A stretch of DNA of 39,530 bases from Candidatus Pelagibacterales bacterium. Lineage in GTDB: Bacteria; Pseudomonadota; Alphaproteobacteria; TMED109. This document shows, piece after piece, positions 1-8,240 of the stretch. The notes under the pieces are model-generated. The model was given only the letters and a program-made list of their open reading frames with translations, was not told the DNA's origin and made no database searches. Location: the NCBI GenBank assembly GCA_002715265.1, contig PAYS01000007.1:21878-61407 (forward strand), read 5' to 3'. The position numbers and the translations under genes are program-made. Each line of letters starts with the position of its first letter. Positions within the stretch are counted from its first letter, which is position 1.

Positions 1-377
1 ATTGTCTCTGCATATTCATATTTAGCAGTAGGAAGACCTATAGATTTTGCTAAATCTCTTATTCTGTCTCTATTCATAGTTAAGTTAGCTGCGCGCGCTG
101 TTGGTATTATAGTTCTACCTTCTTGTTCTAATTCAAGTAAGACTTCTGTTCGTATTGCTTCAATTTCAGGAACAACTAAGTCTGGATTATGTTTACTAAT
201 ACAATTTTTAAGTTCATTTTCATCTAACATATTTATTACTTCTTTATGGTCTGCAACTTGCATAGCGGGAGCATTTGAATATCGGTCTACCGCTATTATT
301 GTGCATCCTAATCTTTGGGCACTAATAACTACTTCTTTACCTAATTCTCCTGAACCTAATAGCATTATTTTTTTCAT
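1..377 (-). CDS. purT: Formate-dependent GAR transformylase PurT, N-terminal part (truncated by window edge)
   Basis: PurT converts glycinamide ribonucleotide, formate and ATP to formyl-GAR in cytosolic purine synthesis. I translated this stretch by hand. It opens with [20 protein letters not shown] and continues with [38 protein letters not shown] and [14 protein letters not shown]. These match the N-terminal nucleotide-binding part of E. coli PurT almost block for block ([44 protein letters not shown]). The 125 codons are open to position 1, so the ATP-grasp core and C-terminus lie outside the window. The start at 377 is fixed by an in-frame stop two codons upstream of it. The gene is divergent from the nicotinamidase-like gene, with 125 bp of very AT-rich DNA between them. 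Confidence 0.95.
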   Translation of the reverse strand, partial: MKKIMLLGSGELGKEVVISAQRLGCTIIAVDRYSNAPAMQVADHKEVINMLDENELKNCISKHNPDLVVPEIEAIRTEVLLELEQEGRTIIPTARAANLTMNRDRIRDLAKSIGLPTAKYEYAET

Positions 378-502
378 TTTTTAAACCATATTACAATTTA
401 GTATGTTATACTTATATACTATTTTATCTTATAATATTATATGATAAACTGTAACGATTTTTTATAATTTTGTTTTGATAATAAATAAGGAACTAAATAA
501 AT

Positions 503-1240
503 ATGTATATTAATAGGCGAAATTTTATTAAGCAATCGGTAAGTTTAACAATGCTTCCATTAATTACAACTTTTATTTCCAATGCGAATTCTGCTCAAGA
601 TGATGTAAAATCTATTAAAGGTTTGAATGCTGGAAACGACGAAGATATGCTAATTATTGTAGATGTGCAAAATGATTTTTGTCCTGGAGGAAGTTTAGCT
701 GTAAAAGATGGTGATAAAATTATTAACAATATAAATACTATACAAGAAAGCTTTAATCACATAGTTCTTACTCAAGATTGGCATCCAGAAGATCATAGCT
801 CATTTGTTACGCAGTATGATGATGTTGAAGTATTTTCTTCTATAAAAATGCCATATGGTGATCAAACAATATGGCCAGCTCATTGTGTAAGAGGAACTCA
901 TGGTGCACAATTTCATCCAAAACTTAATACTTTAAAAGCTAGAACAATTATAAGAAAAGGATTTAGAAAAGAAATAGATTCTTATTCAGCATTTTGGGAA
1001 AATGACAAGGTTACACCTACTGGACTAGAAGGAACTCTTAAAACAATGGGCATAAAGAGAGTTTTTGTTTGTGGTTTAGCTCTAGATTTTTGTGTAGCAT
1101 ATAGCGCTGTAGATGCTTCAATTGCTGGATTTGAAACTTATGTAATTATGGATGTAACTAAGCCTGTTGATCTTCCTGGTTCTGTTGATGCAACATTTAA
1201 AGCATTTAAAAAATTTGGAGTAAATATAGTAACTTCATAA
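503..1240 (+). CDS. pncA: Nicotinamidase-like isochorismatase-fold hydrolase with Tat signal peptide
   Basis: The family hydrolyses nicotinamide to nicotinate for NAD salvage. The visible catalytic triad is D54 (VDVQNDFC), K152 (RKG) and C197 (ALDFC). The metal ligands are D92 and H94 (QDWHP) and H127 (WPAHC), so the core is complete and typical of PncA. The unusual part is the first 48 residues: NRRNFIKQ resembles a twin-arginine motif, followed by a hydrophobic stretch and SNANSAQ, a plausible signal-peptidase site. Bacterial PncA is normally cytosolic and begins near residue 49 here. The ATG at 503 has an upstream AAGGA-like site; M49 is an alternative start without a clear one. The gene is followed after 18 bp by the aminotransferase, probably as an operon. 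Export is inferred from the N-terminus only. Confidence 0.85.
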   Translation: MYINRRNFIKQSVSLTMLPLITTFISNANSAQDDVKSIKGLNAGNDEDMLIIVDVQNDFCPGGSLAVKDGDKIINNINTIQESFNHIVLTQDWHPEDHSSFVTQYDDVEVFSSIKMPYGDQTIWPAHCVRGTHGAQFHPKLNTLKARTIIRKGFRKEIDSYSAFWENDKVTPTGLEGTLKTMGIKRVFVCGLALDFCVAYSAVDASIAGFETYVIMDVTKPVDLPGSVDATFKAFKKFGVNIVTS

Positions 1241-1258
1241 GCATTAATAGGAGAAAAT

Positions 1259-2479
1259 ATGAGTTATAAGATTGAAAGTTTTTTTTCTAAAGATTTGCCT
1301 TCACCTGCAAAAAAATATGAAGGACTTGTTAAGCATAATTTTGTAGGTGGACATAATTCTGAAGAAAATATTCCTGTTGATAAATTAGCGGAATCTGCAA
1401 AATATGTAATAAATCAACAAGGTAATAATTTAGCTTTATATGGGCATAAAAGTGGTCCACAAGGAAATACCTCATTGAGAGAGTTTTTAGTTTCTTATTT
1501 AAAAGATTATGTTGGTATGAATATATCAATTGATAATATTTTATTAACTTCAGGTTCTCTTCAAGCTTTAGATTTAATAAATGAATTGATTTTAAATAAA
1601 GGTGATACAGTTTTAGTTGAAGAAGCAACATATGGTGGAGCGATTTCTCGCGTTGAGAGTATGAAAGTTAATCATGTCGGAGTAAAATTAGACAATGAAG
1701 GTATAGTTATAGAAAACCTAGTTGAAATTTTAGAAAAATTGAAATCTCAAAATATATTTCCTAAATTTTTATATACTATCCCTACAGTGCAGAATCCGAC
1801 AGCGACAATTATGCCTAATGAAAGAAGAAAAAAAATACTTGAAGTGGCAGAAAAATACAATTTTTTAATATTTGAAGATGATTGTTATGCAGATTTAACA
1901 TGGGATAGAAAAAGACCAAAAGCTATTTTTTCAATGTCTGAAAATGATAGGGTTATATATTGTGGTTCTTTTTCTAAATCTATTGCTCCTGCTTTGAGAG
2001 TAGGTTTCATAGTGGCATCTTGGCCAGTAATAAGTCAGATTTTATCATTTAAAAACGATGGTGGCTCCGGAGCTATTGAACAGATGTTATTGGCTGATTT
2101 TTGTAAAAAATATTATCTAGATCATACGTCTAAATTAGTAAAGGATTTGCAAAGTAAGTGTGATGTAATGATAGAGTCATTAGAATCAGAATTTGGATCT
2201 ATAGCTGAATATGAATATCCTAAAGGTGGAATATTTTTGTGGATTACTCTTCCTGAAAATATAAATACTGATAGGTTGTACGAATTAGCATCAAATCATC
2301 ACATAACTATAAATCCAGGCTCAGAATGGGTAAGTAACCCTGAAGCGGGAAGACATAAATTACGTTTATGTTTTGCTCATCCTAGTAAAGAAGTTATTAG
2401 AGAAGGTATTCAAAATTTAGCAAAAATTTGCTATGAAGAATTTGGAATTCCTAAAATTAGTGGAAATGTAGAAAGATAA
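1259..2479 (+). CDS. PLP-dependent aminotransferase, class I/II (LysN / MocR C-domain-like)
   Basis: This is a fold-type I aminotransferase. The PLP-binding lysine is K240 in YCGSFSKSIAPALRVGF, with R247 in the same motif as the phosphate or carboxylate ligand. N179-P180 (VQNPT) and the EDDCY element (206-210) are the other cofactor contacts. At 406 residues it is a free-standing enzyme of the subfamily that includes 2-aminoadipate aminotransferase LysN and the catalytic half of MocR regulators; there is no helix-turn-helix domain. Substrate cannot be read from the sequence. The ATG at 1259 has a good AGGAGA site. It follows the nicotinamidase-like gene by 18 bp and ends 4 bp before the convergent prfC. 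Confidence 0.88.
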   Translation: MSYKIESFFSKDLPSPAKKYEGLVKHNFVGGHNSEENIPVDKLAESAKYVINQQGNNLALYGHKSGPQGNTSLREFLVSYLKDYVGMNISIDNILLTSGSLQALDLINELILNKGDTVLVEEATYGGAISRVESMKVNHVGVKLDNEGIVIENLVEILEKLKSQNIFPKFLYTIPTVQNPTATIMPNERRKKILEVAEKYNFLIFEDDCYADLTWDRKRPKAIFSMSENDRVIYCGSFSKSIAPALRVGFIVASWPVISQILSFKNDGGSGAIEQMLLADFCKKYYLDHTSKLVKDLQSKCDVMIESLESEFGSIAEYEYPKGGIFLWITLPENINTDRLYELASNHHITINPGSEWVSNPEAGRHKLRLCFAHPSKEVIREGIQNLAKICYEEFGIPKISGNVER

Positions 2480-2483
2480 AATT

Positions 2484-4073
2484 TTAGGTATTAGGTTCTA
2501 GTACTTTAGAAAATTTTAGGTTGGGCCATTCTTCTATTGTGTGGTCTATGTGCCAATTATTTCTAGCTAAAAATACTGGGTTTCCTTTATGATCATCAGC
2601 AATTACATCCTTATGTTTTTTGATAAATTCATTAAGTGAGTTTTGTTCATCTGATTTAACCCATCTGGCAGTAATTAAATTACTTTCTTCAAAAACAACA
2701 GGTACTTCATATTCTGTCCTTATACGGTCTGCCATCACCTCAAATTGCAGTTGTCCTATTACCCCAATAATCCAATCACCGCCTAAGTGTCTTTTAAATA
2801 TAGAAATTGCTCCTTCTTCAGCAAGTTGATTTAGAGCTTTCGTGAGGTGTTTAGTTAATAATGGGTCTTCTGGTCTAATCTTTTTTAAGAATTCAGGAGC
2901 AAAACTAGGAAGTCCTGTGAATTGAATTTTTTCACCTTCCGTAATTGTATCTCCAATATGAAGATTTCCATGGTTAGGAACACCAATAATATCTCCTGCA
3001 AATGCTTCTTCTGCAAGTTCTCTATCTTGAGCTAAAAATAATATTGCGTTATGCAATGCAATATTTTTTTCAGTTCTAATATGTTTAAGTTTCATACCTC
3101 TTTTGAAATGTCCAGAACATAATCTCATAAAGGCAATTCTATCTCTATGTTTAGGATCCATATTGGCTTGAATTTTAAATATAAACCCTGAAACTTTTTC
3201 CTCTGTGGGTAATACAGAGCGATTCACCGCAGGTTGTATTTTTGGGGACGGAGTAATCTCTGTTAATCCATCTAGCAGCTCTTGTACTCCAAATGTATTT
3301 ATAGCGCTGCCAAAATATACAGGCGTTAGGTTTCCTTCCAAGTAAGACTTTAGGTCAAATGATTTACATAATTCTTTTACCATTAAAATTTGTTCTTTTA
3401 ATTCATTAAGTAAATCTTGTGGAATTTTTTCTGATAACCCTTCATCATCAAGTCCATGCAGAGTGCTAATTATCTCAGGTTTTTTTTCTTTATTTGCTTT
3501 ATTCATCAATATTACTTGATCTTTAATTAGATCATAACAACCCATGAATTTATTACCCATTCCAATAGGCCAGCTAAAGGGACATACATCTATCTGAAGA
3601 GTTTGCTCGATTTCATCAATTAATTCTATTGGGTCTTTAGATTCTCTATCAAGTTTATTAATAAAAGTTGCTATAGGCATATCTCTTAGTCTACATACTT
3701 CAAATAATTTTTTAGTTTGAGTTTCTATCCCTTGTGCACCATCTAAAACCATAACAGCTGAGTCAACTGCGGTTAAAACTCTGTATGTATCTTCAGAGAA
3801 ATCTTGGTGACCAGGTGTATCAAGTAAATTAAAAATTTTATCTTTATAATTAAATGTCATAACAGATGAAGATACAGAAATACCTCGCTCTCTTTCTACT
3901 TTCATCCAATCTGAGGTAGCTCTTCTTTGGTTTCCTCTAGCTTTAACTGCTCCTGCCAATTGAATAGCTCCTCCATACAGAAGAAGTTTTTCAGTTAAAG
4001 TAGTTTTACCTGCATCAGGATGGGCTATTATAGCAAAAGTTCTTCTTTTATTTATATTTTCTTCTAATTGCAT
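2484..4073 (-). CDS. prfC: Peptide chain release factor 3 (RF3)
   Basis: RF3 is the translational GTPase that removes RF1 or RF2 from the ribosome after peptide release. The G domain is clear: P-loop AHPDAGKTT (17-25), the switch I region with RGISVSSSVMTF (63-74), DTPGH (85-89) and NKLD (139-142). Its length of 529 residues equals that of E. coli PrfC, and the EF-G-like domain II and C-terminal domain III (QLQFEVMADRI) are present. The paired motif RRTFAIIAHPDAGKTTLTEK is diagnostic of RF3 rather than EF-G. The ATG has no evident Shine-Dalgarno. The gene stands alone, convergent with the aminotransferase (4 bp gap) and divergent from the NTF2-like gene. Confidence 0.97.
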   Translation of the reverse strand: MQLEENINKRRTFAIIAHPDAGKTTLTEKLLLYGGAIQLAGAVKARGNQRRATSDWMKVERERGISVSSSVMTFNYKDKIFNLLDTPGHQDFSEDTYRVLTAVDSAVMVLDGAQGIETQTKKLFEVCRLRDMPIATFINKLDRESKDPIELIDEIEQTLQIDVCPFSWPIGMGNKFMGCYDLIKDQVILMNKANKEKKPEIISTLHGLDDEGLSEKIPQDLLNELKEQILMVKELCKSFDLKSYLEGNLTPVYFGSAINTFGVQELLDGLTEITPSPKIQPAVNRSVLPTEEKVSGFIFKIQANMDPKHRDRIAFMRLCSGHFKRGMKLKHIRTEKNIALHNAILFLAQDRELAEEAFAGDIIGVPNHGNLHIGDTITEGEKIQFTGLPSFAPEFLKKIRPEDPLLTKHLTKALNQLAEEGAISIFKRHLGGDWIIGVIGQLQFEVMADRIRTEYEVPVVFEESNLITARWVKSDEQNSLNEFIKKHKDVIADDHKGNPVFLARNNWHIDHTIEEWPNLKFSKVLEPNT

Positions 4074-4135
4074 ATTTTGTTTTATACTTATAATTTACTT
4101 TTATATTATTTTAATAATTAAATTGAGGTTTTTTG

Positions 4136-4510
4136 ATGGTTATAGAAGAATGGCACAATTTTGTAAAAACAAAAAATATAAATATTCTTGATAGAATTTT
4201 ATCGGAGGAAGTGGTTTTTTATTCTCCAGCTGTTCATACACCTCAAGTTGGAAAGCAAATAACGAAGAAATATTTACTTACTGCTGCAGAAGTATTATTT
4301 AAAGAAAATTTTAAATATGTATCAGAAGTTAAAGGGAATGAAATTGCCATCTGTGAATTTGAATGTAATATAGATGAAATATATATAAATGGGATAGATA
4401 TAATAATATGGAATGGATCAAATCAGATAACAAGTTTTAAGGTTATGGTTAGACCTTTAAAAGGTTTGATGATTCTAAAAGAAAAAATGGCTAATATTTT
4501 ATCAAAATAA
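4136..4510 (+). CDS. NTF2-like / SnoaL-like small protein
   Basis: This is a 124-residue protein with the size and pattern of the NTF2-like cone fold: an N-terminal helix (EEWHNFVKTKNINILDRIL), a strand SEEVVFYSPAV typical of SnoaL-like domains, and alternating beta-strands to the end. Such proteins are small enzymes or ligand-binding domains, and no function can be assigned. An upstream in-frame TTG at 4133 is possible, but the ATG at 4136 is preferred because GAGG at 4125-4128 is 7 bases away. It is a single gene between divergent prfC and a convergent nitronate monooxygenase gene that ends 4 bp away. Confidence 0.7.
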   Translation: MVIEEWHNFVKTKNINILDRILSEEVVFYSPAVHTPQVGKQITKKYLLTAAEVLFKENFKYVSEVKGNEIAICEFECNIDEIYINGIDIIIWNGSNQITSFKVMVRPLKGLMILKEKMANILSK

Positions 4511-4514
4511 TAAT

Positions 4515-5591
4515 TTAATTTTTGTACATCTTTAAAACATTAGTAGTTTCTTTTACTAATAATTCTACTAATTTTTTAGAAGATATATTTCTATTCATCG
4601 GGGCAGATTGACCTGCCCAAAGAGATAAAAAGCTATCATCTCCTTTTGATGCTGCATAATTTGCTAGAGGTTTTATAACTGAACCTACTGTAGGAAAATC
4701 CGGAACTATATTATTTTTATTTTCCATATCTTTTATTAAACGATTTATTATTCCTCTTGCAGGTCTTCCAGTTAAAGATCTTGTTATTCTTGTTCCTCTG
4801 ATTGAAGCATTATCTAGAGCATTTTTCCAAAGTGAATTAACTGAGGCTTCAGGACATGATAAAAATGCAGTACCTATTTGAACTCCTTTTGCTCCTAACA
4901 TTATTGCCGCTGCTATGCCATTTCCATTCGCTATTCCTCCTGCAGCAATAACAGGTAATGAGGTTGCTTCTACTACTTGAGGTAAAAGAGAAAATAATCC
5001 TATTTCACCTTGTTTGTAGCTCGATGCAAAAGTTCCTCTATGCCCACCAGCTTCATAACCTTGAGCAATAATTGCATCAACTCCTGATTTTTCAAGTATT
5101 ATTGCTTCTTCTACTGTTGTAGCCGAACTTATTATATATATATTTTGTTCTTTTATTTTTTTTAAAAATGATCTTTTTGGTAAACCAAAATGAAAACTTA
5201 CTACCTTAGGACTCATTTGTAATAATAATTCTAGATGGTTTTCATTGAATGAATCACATGTGCTAGAAAAATTAGGAATTTTATTAATATTATATTCTTC
5301 AAAGTATTTTTTTATACTTTCTTTAAACTTTTTATTTTTACTTTCATTTGAACGAGGTTCTTTATGAGTCATAAAATTAAGGTTAAAACTTCCATTAGTC
5401 TTACTTAAAACTTTTTGATAGTCTGGTAGAATATTTTCTAATTTATAATAGCTTAATCCTAGAGAGCCTAGTCCACCAGCATTAGACACAGAAGTTGCTA
5501 ATTCTATGCTGGCTGCACTTGCCATAGGAGCCTGAATGATTGGGTATTTAATATTTAATGCTTTTGTTAAATTATTTTTATACCATTTCAT
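4515..5591 (-). CDS. Nitronate monooxygenase / NAD(P)H-flavin oxidoreductase family (2-nitropropane dioxygenase-like)
   Basis: This is an FMN-dependent TIM-barrel enzyme. N-terminal PIIQAPMASAAS (17-28), the glycine-rich SNAGGLGSLG (36-45), QGYEAGGHRG (177-186) with candidate catalytic H184, AAGGIANG (216-223) and GVQIGTAFL (236-244) are all class I nitronate monooxygenase signatures. At 358 residues the length is normal. The family oxidises alkyl nitronates such as propionate 3-nitronate, but many members are uncharacterised flavin reductases. Its start ATG directly abuts the TGA of the upstream crotonase (TGAATG), which implies translational coupling and a shared pathway. The C-terminal end is 4 bp from the convergent NTF2-like gene. 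Confidence 0.85.
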   Translation of the reverse strand: MKWYKNNLTKALNIKYPIIQAPMASAASIELATSVSNAGGLGSLGLSYYKLENILPDYQKVLSKTNGSFNLNFMTHKEPRSNESKNKKFKESIKKYFEEYNINKIPNFSSTCDSFNENHLELLLQMSPKVVSFHFGLPKRSFLKKIKEQNIYIISSATTVEEAIILEKSGVDAIIAQGYEAGGHRGTFASSYKQGEIGLFSLLPQVVEATSLPVIAAGGIANGNGIAAAIMLGAKGVQIGTAFLSCPEASVNSLWKNALDNASIRGTRITRSLTGRPARGIINRLIKDMENKNNIVPDFPTVGSVIKPLANYAASKGDDSFLSLWAGQSAPMNRNISSKKLVELLVKETTNVLKMYKN

Positions 5592-6428
5592 TCAATTTCC
5601 AGTAAATTGAGGTTTCCTTTTTTCTACAAATGCTTTTATTCCTTCTTTATGATCCTTTGATTTAGAAGCTTTTATTAAATCAACAGCTTCTTGATCTAAT
5701 GCTTCAACTAGGTTTATTTCAGAAGAGTTATTAATATTTTTTTTCATTGCTTTTAGAGCTACAGGAGAAAATGACCCAATTATTTTTGCATATTCAATAG
5801 ATTCTTTTAATAAATCTTTTGCACTATATATTTTATCAAATATTCCTATATTTAGTCCTTCTTCTGCAAATACTTTTCTGTTACTAAAAAGCATATCCTT
5901 TGCTTTGGATGGGCCTATTAATTTTGTGAGAAGCCAAGTAATTCCATAATCTCCAGTTAAAGCAATTCTCCCATATCCTGCTATGGCAAAAGCATTATCA
6001 CTAGCAAACCTAAAATCACAAGATAATGCAATTGATAGTCCTGCTCCTGCTGCTGCTCCTGGTAATACAGCTATAGTAGGTTTGTTAAAATTATAAAGTG
6101 CCGAAGTTAATGTAATTTGTTTTTTTTGAAGGTCTTTAATAGTCTCTGCCTCTGTTTTTTCCTCTGTCCACCCTTTATCATTTTTACTACTATTCATTGA
6201 TTTTACATCTCCTCCAGCACAGAAGGCGTCGCCTGAACCTGTAATAATCATGGATGTAACTCTGTTATCATCATTAAGTTCTGCAATTTTTTTTCTTAAA
6301 GCAGGAGTTAAATCATCAGAAAGTGCATTTTTAGCCTCTGGTCTATTGAGAGTTAGAATTCCTACTTTCCCATGAATATGAGCAAGTAATTGTCTAGTTC
6401 CTGTTTCTAATTCTGAAATATTTTTCAT
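5592..6428 (-). CDS. Enoyl-CoA hydratase/isomerase (crotonase) family protein
   Basis: The crotonase fold is clear: GKVGILTLNRPEAKNALS (20-37), the oxyanion-hole segment GDAFCAGGDV (66-75) and PGAAAGAGLSIALSCDFRFAS (123-143). By eye both glutamates of classical enoyl-CoA hydratase are replaced: the first position is S132 and the second is near Y152. The GDYG motif (159-162) is shared with a broad group of crotonases of uncertain chemistry. It may therefore be an isomerase, a hydrolase or a specialised hydratase rather than a beta-oxidation hydratase. It is the first gene of a two-gene unit with the nitronate monooxygenase-like enzyme, and a divergent promoter region separates it from the LarA-like gene. 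Confidence 0.85.
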   Translation of the reverse strand: MKNISELETGTRQLLAHIHGKVGILTLNRPEAKNALSDDLTPALRKKIAELNDDNRVTSMIITGSGDAFCAGGDVKSMNSSKNDKGWTEEKTEAETIKDLQKKQITLTSALYNFNKPTIAVLPGAAAGAGLSIALSCDFRFASDNAFAIAGYGRIALTGDYGITWLLTKLIGPSKAKDMLFSNRKVFAEEGLNIGIFDKIYSAKDLLKESIEYAKIIGSFSPVALKAMKKNINNSSEINLVEALDQEAVDLIKASKSKDHKEGIKAFVEKRKPQFTGN

Positions 6429-6444
6429 ATATTTTTATCTCTAC

Positions 6445-6472
6445 TTTTCACAAAAAAAAAATATGCTATAGT
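6445..6472 (+). promoter_or_regulatory. Putative sigma-70-type promoter for the LarA-like gene
   Basis: TTTTCA at 6445-6450 and TATAGT at 6467-6472 are separated by 16 bp, about 47 bp before the preferred start at 6520. The -10 is a good match and the -35 is weak (4 of 6). In DNA this AT-rich such matches arise by chance, so this is a moderate call. Confidence 0.35.
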
Positions 6473-6519
6473 ATATATCACATCATATTAAAAGAAACTA
6501 ATTTTTGGAGCTAAAAAGA

Positions 6520-7794
6520 ATGTTTGATAATGTAGAAATAAATATCCCTGGCGGTTTAGATTTTACAATTCCTAAAATGGTTAAAGTTAAACAAAATTTT
6601 GAAGATCATAAAATAGATGACGTTGCAGCGGCTATTAAGAGAGAAATTAATAAACAAGAGATTAAAAACTCCGTTAAATCAGGTGCCTCTATTGCTATAG
6701 GAGTGGGAAGCAGAGGAGTTGCAAATATAGCTATAGCCGTAAAAGCATTGGTTGAAAGCTTAAAGGAATTAGGTGCCAATCCTTTTATTTTTCCGGCTAT
6801 GGGAAGTCATGGAGGAGGAACAGTTGAAAATCAAGTAGGACTTTTAGCTGGATATGGAGTAACAGAAGAAAATGTGGGGGCAGAAGTAAGAGGAACTATG
6901 GAAACTGTTGTTCCTGTAGTTTTAGAAGATGGAACTAAAGTTCATATGGATAAGTTTGCTTCAGAAGCTGATGGTGTAATTTTGATAAATAGAGTTAAAC
7001 CGCATACTAATTTCAGAGGTGATATTGAAAGTGGTATCGTTAAAATGATGACAATAGGAATGGGAAAAATAAATGGCGCTAGTGAATTGCATGGGGCTTA
7101 TCCAATGAGTACTTTTGGTTCAAATTTACCAAATGCGGCTAAACATTTATTAGATAAAATAAATTTTTTATTTGGTGTTGGACTTGTTGAAGATGCTTAT
7201 GATAGTACTGCAATAGTAGAGGCTATTCCTGCAAGTGATTTATTTGAAAAAGAGGCAATATTACAATCAAAAGCAAAACAGTTAATGGGTAAAATTTGTT
7301 TTGATCAAATCGATGTTTTGGTAGTTGATGAGATTGGAAAAGAAATTAGTGGGGGAGGTTGTGATCCCAATATAACAGGTAATAAAAATGAACCAGGTTT
7401 TGAGAAGCCTGATGTTTCAAAATTAGTCTTATTAGATTTAACGGATAAAACAAAAGGAAATGCTACAGGATTTGCAGCGGCTGACGTTATTACTAAAAAA
7501 TTATTTGATAAAATTGATTTTCCAACTACGTATGCAAATGTTGTTGCTAGTTCAAAGTTAGAAGGTGGAAAAATTCCTATACCTATGAGTGATGGTGATC
7601 AAGCAGTTAGATTAGCTTTAAAAACACTTAATGGTATAGATCCAAAAAATGCTAGAATTGTTAGAATTAAAAATACTTTAAAATTAGCTGAGATATATGT
7701 TTCAGAAGCTATGATGAAAGAGGTGCATGATAATTCTATGCTTGAAGCAATCTCATCTGCAGAGGAAATGTCTTTTAATAGTAGTCAATTTTAG
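6520..7794 (+). CDS. LarA-superfamily (DUF2088) protein, putative nickel-pincer-cofactor isomerase
   Basis: The protein has an N-terminal DUF2088-like half with a GSHG motif (95-98, numbered from this start) and a conserved block VKPHTNFRGDIESG (159-172) followed by K175. This recalls the lysine and histidine region that holds the nickel-pincer nucleotide in lactate racemase LarA, although the match to LarA itself is distant. Members of this branch are often annotated only as DUF2088 or iron-sulfur-binding proteins; I see no cysteine cluster that would bind Fe-S. Likely role: racemisation or epimerisation of a 2-hydroxy acid, unproven. A TTG at 6505 is possible, but GGAG at 6507-6510 fits the ATG at 6520 (9-base spacing). 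No larB, larC or larE is in the window. The thioesterase gene follows after 11 bp. Confidence 0.72.
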   Translation: MFDNVEINIPGGLDFTIPKMVKVKQNFEDHKIDDVAAAIKREINKQEIKNSVKSGASIAIGVGSRGVANIAIAVKALVESLKELGANPFIFPAMGSHGGGTVENQVGLLAGYGVTEENVGAEVRGTMETVVPVVLEDGTKVHMDKFASEADGVILINRVKPHTNFRGDIESGIVKMMTIGMGKINGASELHGAYPMSTFGSNLPNAAKHLLDKINFLFGVGLVEDAYDSTAIVEAIPASDLFEKEAILQSKAKQLMGKICFDQIDVLVVDEIGKEISGGGCDPNITGNKNEPGFEKPDVSKLVLLDLTDKTKGNATGFAAADVITKKLFDKIDFPTTYANVVASSKLEGGKIPIPMSDGDQAVRLALKTLNGIDPKNARIVRIKNTLKLAEIYVSEAMMKEVHDNSMLEAISSAEEMSFNSSQF

Positions 7795-7805
7795 TTAGCT
7801 ATTAA

Positions 7806-8240
7806 ATGAGTAGGTCGCAGTTTAATTTTTATTATTCTTTTAGGGTTAGATACTCTGAAGTTGATGCGCAGGGTATTGTTTTTAATGCTCATTATTTAAC
7901 GTACTTTGATAGCGCTATGACAGAGTATTTGAGACATATTAATTATAATTATGTTCAAGAAGTTGAGGATAGAAATGAAGATTTTCATACAGTCAAAACA
8001 TTGGTTGAATATAAGCATCCAATAAAATTTGATCAAATTATTGATATATGTATAAAGGTGAAAAAAATCGGACGATCCAGTTTAACTTTTTACATTGAAA
8101 TACATCCAAATGAAAAAGACTTTATGCTAGCATCAGGAGAAGTTATTTGGGTCAATGCTGATCAGTCAACACATAAATCTGCTGCTTTACCTGAGAGTTT
8201 ATGTTTAAAGATCAGAGATTTGGAAGAAAAAAAATTATGA
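7806..8240 (+). CDS. Acyl-CoA thioesterase, YbgC/FadM-type hotdog fold
   Basis: This 144-residue hotdog-fold protein carries the 4-hydroxybenzoyl-CoA thioesterase signature YSEVDAQGIVFNAHYLTYFDSAMTEYLR (16-43) with D20 as the candidate catalytic aspartate and H29. The rest (VEYKHPIKFDQIIDICIKVKKIGRSS) follows the family pattern. It hydrolyses an acyl-CoA in the cytosol; the acyl group is unknown. It lies 11 bp behind the LarA-like gene, probably co-transcribed, and its 3' end overlaps the convergent acyl-CoA dehydrogenase gene by 6 bp. Confidence 0.87.
   Translation: MSRSQFNFYYSFRVRYSEVDAQGIVFNAHYLTYFDSAMTEYLRHINYNYVQEVEDRNEDFHTVKTLVEYKHPIKFDQIIDICIKVKKIGRSSLTFYIEIHPNEKDFMLASGEVIWVNADQSTHKSAALPESLCLKIRDLEEKKL

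Noticed and set aside
400-420. AGTAT...ATACT inverted repeat in the purT/nicotinamidase intergenic region
   Set aside because: Only 5 bp arms in nearly pure AT sequence; expected by chance. I could also not pick one -10 box among several TATAAT-like hexamers there.
1329-1631. 100-codon frame on the - strand inside the aminotransferase gene
   Set aside because: Leucine- and tyrosine-rich translation with no domain pattern, antisense to a well-supported gene; a shadow frame.
503-5591. Defence island or toxin-antitoxin reading of the small proteins around prfC
   Set aside because: Each small protein fits a housekeeping or metabolic family (nicotinamidase, NTF2-like, nitronate monooxygenase); no nuclease, toxin or phage gene is present.
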